Below are positions 5,545-6,803 of a stretch of 6,803 nucleotides of DNA, piece by piece; positions within the stretch are counted from its first letter, which is position 1; every line of letters begins with the position of its first letter. Source of the DNA: Acidobacteriota bacterium (GTDB lineage: Bacteria > Acidobacteriota > Terriglobia > Terriglobales > Acidobacteriaceae); assembly GCA_021780415.1 (NCBI GenBank), contig JAJXYW010000119.1, positions 1-6,803 of the forward strand, given 5' to 3'. The position numbers and the translations under genes were made by a program. The notes beneath the pieces are model-generated. The model had not been told where the DNA came from, searched no databases, and was given only the letters and a program-made list of their open reading frames with translations.

Positions 5545-6803
5545 ATGAGCTCTGCAACCATCTCCGCTCCCGCCCCGTTCGCAGCCCTTCCGTTTGCGCA
5601 AAAGCTCGACCGCCTCGCCGAAGTCGCGGTCCGCATCGGTGTCGGCCTGCAGCCTGATCAGGAGTTGGTCATCACCGCGCCCACCGATGCGCTCCCGCTC
5701 GTCCGCCTCATCACCGAGCACGCCTACAAAGCCGGCGCCCGCCTCGTCACCACCTTCTACTCCGACGACGCCACCACCCTCGCCCGCTACCAGCTCGCCC
5801 CCGACTCCACCTTCGACTACGCCGCCACCTGGTACTACGACGCCCTCGCCGCCGCCTACAAATCCGGAGCCGCGCGCATGGGCATCACCGGAGCCAACCC
5901 CGCGCTCCTCTCCCAGCAGGATCCCGCCAAAGTCTCCCGCGCCAACGTCGCCGCCTCCAAAGCCTACAAGCCGGCCATGGAACTCATCACCCGCCACGCC
6001 ATCAACTGGACCATCGTCGCCGCGGCCACGCCCGCCTGGGCAGCGCTCGTCTTCCCCAACGATCCCCCCGAGCTAGCCCTCGGCCGCCTCTGGGACGCCA
6101 TCTTCTTCACCTCCCGCATCACCTCCGACGACCCCGTCGCCGCCTGGCAGACCCACGGCGAAAACCTCAAGCGCCGCGTCGATCTCCTCAACGCCCACCG
6201 CTTTCACTCCCTCCGCTTCTACACCCCCGACAACGCAACCGACCTCACCGTCGGCCTCGCTGACCAGCATCTCTGGTGCGGCGGCGGGACGACCGCCGGC
6301 AACGGCGTCTACTGCCAACCGAACATCCCCACCGAGGAGTGCTTCACCACTCCCCACAAGTCCCGCGTCAACGGACACGTCTCCGCCTCCAAGCCGCTCT
6401 CTCACCAGGGAACGCTGATCGAAAACATCCGCTGCACCTTCAAGGACGGCCGCATCATAGCTGCCACCGCCACCGCCGGCGAAGCCGCCATCAACAAGCT
6501 CATCTCCACCGACGAAGGCGCGCGCCAACTCGGCGAAGTCGCACTCGTTCCCCACAACTCCCCCATCGCACAATCCAACATCCTCTTCTGGAACACCCTC
6601 TTCGACGAGAACGCAGCCTCCCACATCGCCCTCGGCCAGGCCTACTCCACCTGCCTCATCGGTGGCGACAAAATGTCCTCCGACCAGCTCTCCGCCCTCG
6701 GCGCCAACGAAAGCCTCATCCACGTCGACTGGATGATCGGCGGCCCCACCATGTGCGTCGACGGCATCTCCACCGACGGTCACACCCAACCCCTCATGCG
6801 CAA
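5545..6803 (+). CDS. M29-family metallo-aminopeptidase (AmpS/AmpT type), 3' end cut by window edge
   Basis: It removes N-terminal amino acids from peptides using a two-metal site, and is probably cytosolic since no signal peptide is seen. The frame is open from ATG 5545 to the window end, giving 419 codons; the family is about 408-420 residues, so only a short tail is missing. The N-terminus FAQKLDRLAEVAVRIGVGLQPDQ aligns with family openings. The metal-site motifs are all present: PTEECFTTPH (E265, with E264), LGEVALV (E331), ENAASHIALGQAY (H360, Y367) and HVDWMIGG (H393, D395). The spacing E265-E331-H360 (66 and 29 residues) equals the ligand spacing I recall for AmpS/AmpT. The gene stands alone on the + strand after a 159-base gap from the MarR gene, with no visible functional link to the neighbours. 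The family assignment is strong; the natural substrates are unknown. Confidence 0.94.
   Translation, partial: MSSATISAPAPFAALPFAQKLDRLAEVAVRIGVGLQPDQELVITAPTDALPLVRLITEHAYKAGARLVTTFYSDDATTLARYQLAPDSTFDYAATWYYDALAAAYKSGAARMGITGANPALLSQQDPAKVSRANVAASKAYKPAMELITRHAINWTIVAAATPAWAALVFPNDPPELALGRLWDAIFFTSRITSDDPVAAWQTHGENLKRRVDLLNAHRFHSLRFYTPDNATDLTVGLADQHLWCGGGTTAGNGVYCQPNIPTEECFTTPHKSRVNGHVSASKPLSHQGTLIENIRCTFKDGRIIAATATAGEAAINKLISTDEGARQLGEVALVPHNSPIAQSNILFWNTLFDENAASHIALGQAYSTCLIGGDKMSSDQLSALGANESLIHVDWMIGGPTMCVDGISTDGHTQPLMR

Noticed and set aside
5440..5997. 185-codon frame on the - strand over the aminopeptidase start
   Set aside because: Glycine/valine-rich antisense shadow; it would overlap the supported + strand start and promoter region.
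6073..6789. 238-codon open frame on the - strand inside the aminopeptidase
   Set aside because: It has the same shadow composition as other antisense frames, and the + strand carries a motif-complete M29 peptidase.
1..6803. CRISPR array, tRNA/rRNA genes, transposase, phage or toxin-antitoxin genes
   Set aside because: No regularly spaced repeats, cloverleaf-like sequences, terminal inverted repeats or characteristic protein motifs were seen on either strand.

Overview
The window comes from a GC-rich bacterial chromosome. Codons end overwhelmingly in C (CTC, GCC, ATC, ACC, GTC). The lysine-pathway genes sit beside a TonB-dependent outer-membrane receptor, so the cell is Gram-negative. Codon style, an archaeal/fungal-type aspartate-semialdehyde dehydrogenase, a short DapB and a CGTTATTCTCAGCGCAGCGA spacer phrase together suggest an Acidobacteriaceae-like soil bacterium (Granulicella/Terriglobus/Edaphobacter type). 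That placement is inference; no rRNA or other marker gene is present.

Positions 1-2849 (+ strand) hold a lysine/diaminopimelate module: the 3' end of asd, then lysC overlapping it through ATGA, then dapB after a 175-base spacer. LysC phosphorylates aspartate, Asd reduces aspartyl phosphate to the semialdehyde, and DapB reduces the DapA product on the way to diaminopimelate and lysine. DapA is not in the window.

Positions 2850-2967 separate convergent dapB and the receptor gene and contain a strong two-part hairpin, probably a bidirectional terminator.

Positions 2968-4893 (- strand) encode a 641-residue TonB-dependent receptor. It diverges from a MarR-type regulator (4945-5385, +). The 51 bases between the two annotated start codons carry a dyad (GTTTGGT...ACCAAAC), and an AT-rich palindrome GAAAATTTTC lies nearby. 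The simplest reading is that the MarR protein controls itself and the receptor from this shared region. The regulator is visibly less GC-rich than the flanking metabolic genes.

Positions 5386-5544 are non-coding. From 5545 to the window edge runs an almost complete M29-family metallo-aminopeptidase with all expected metal ligands.

Most of the window is ordinary core metabolism plus one transport/regulator pair. I see no phage, transposon, CRISPR, RNA gene or clearly new system. The most useful leads are the divergent regulator/receptor region, the uncertain receptor start, the convergent hairpin and the possible leaderless starts.
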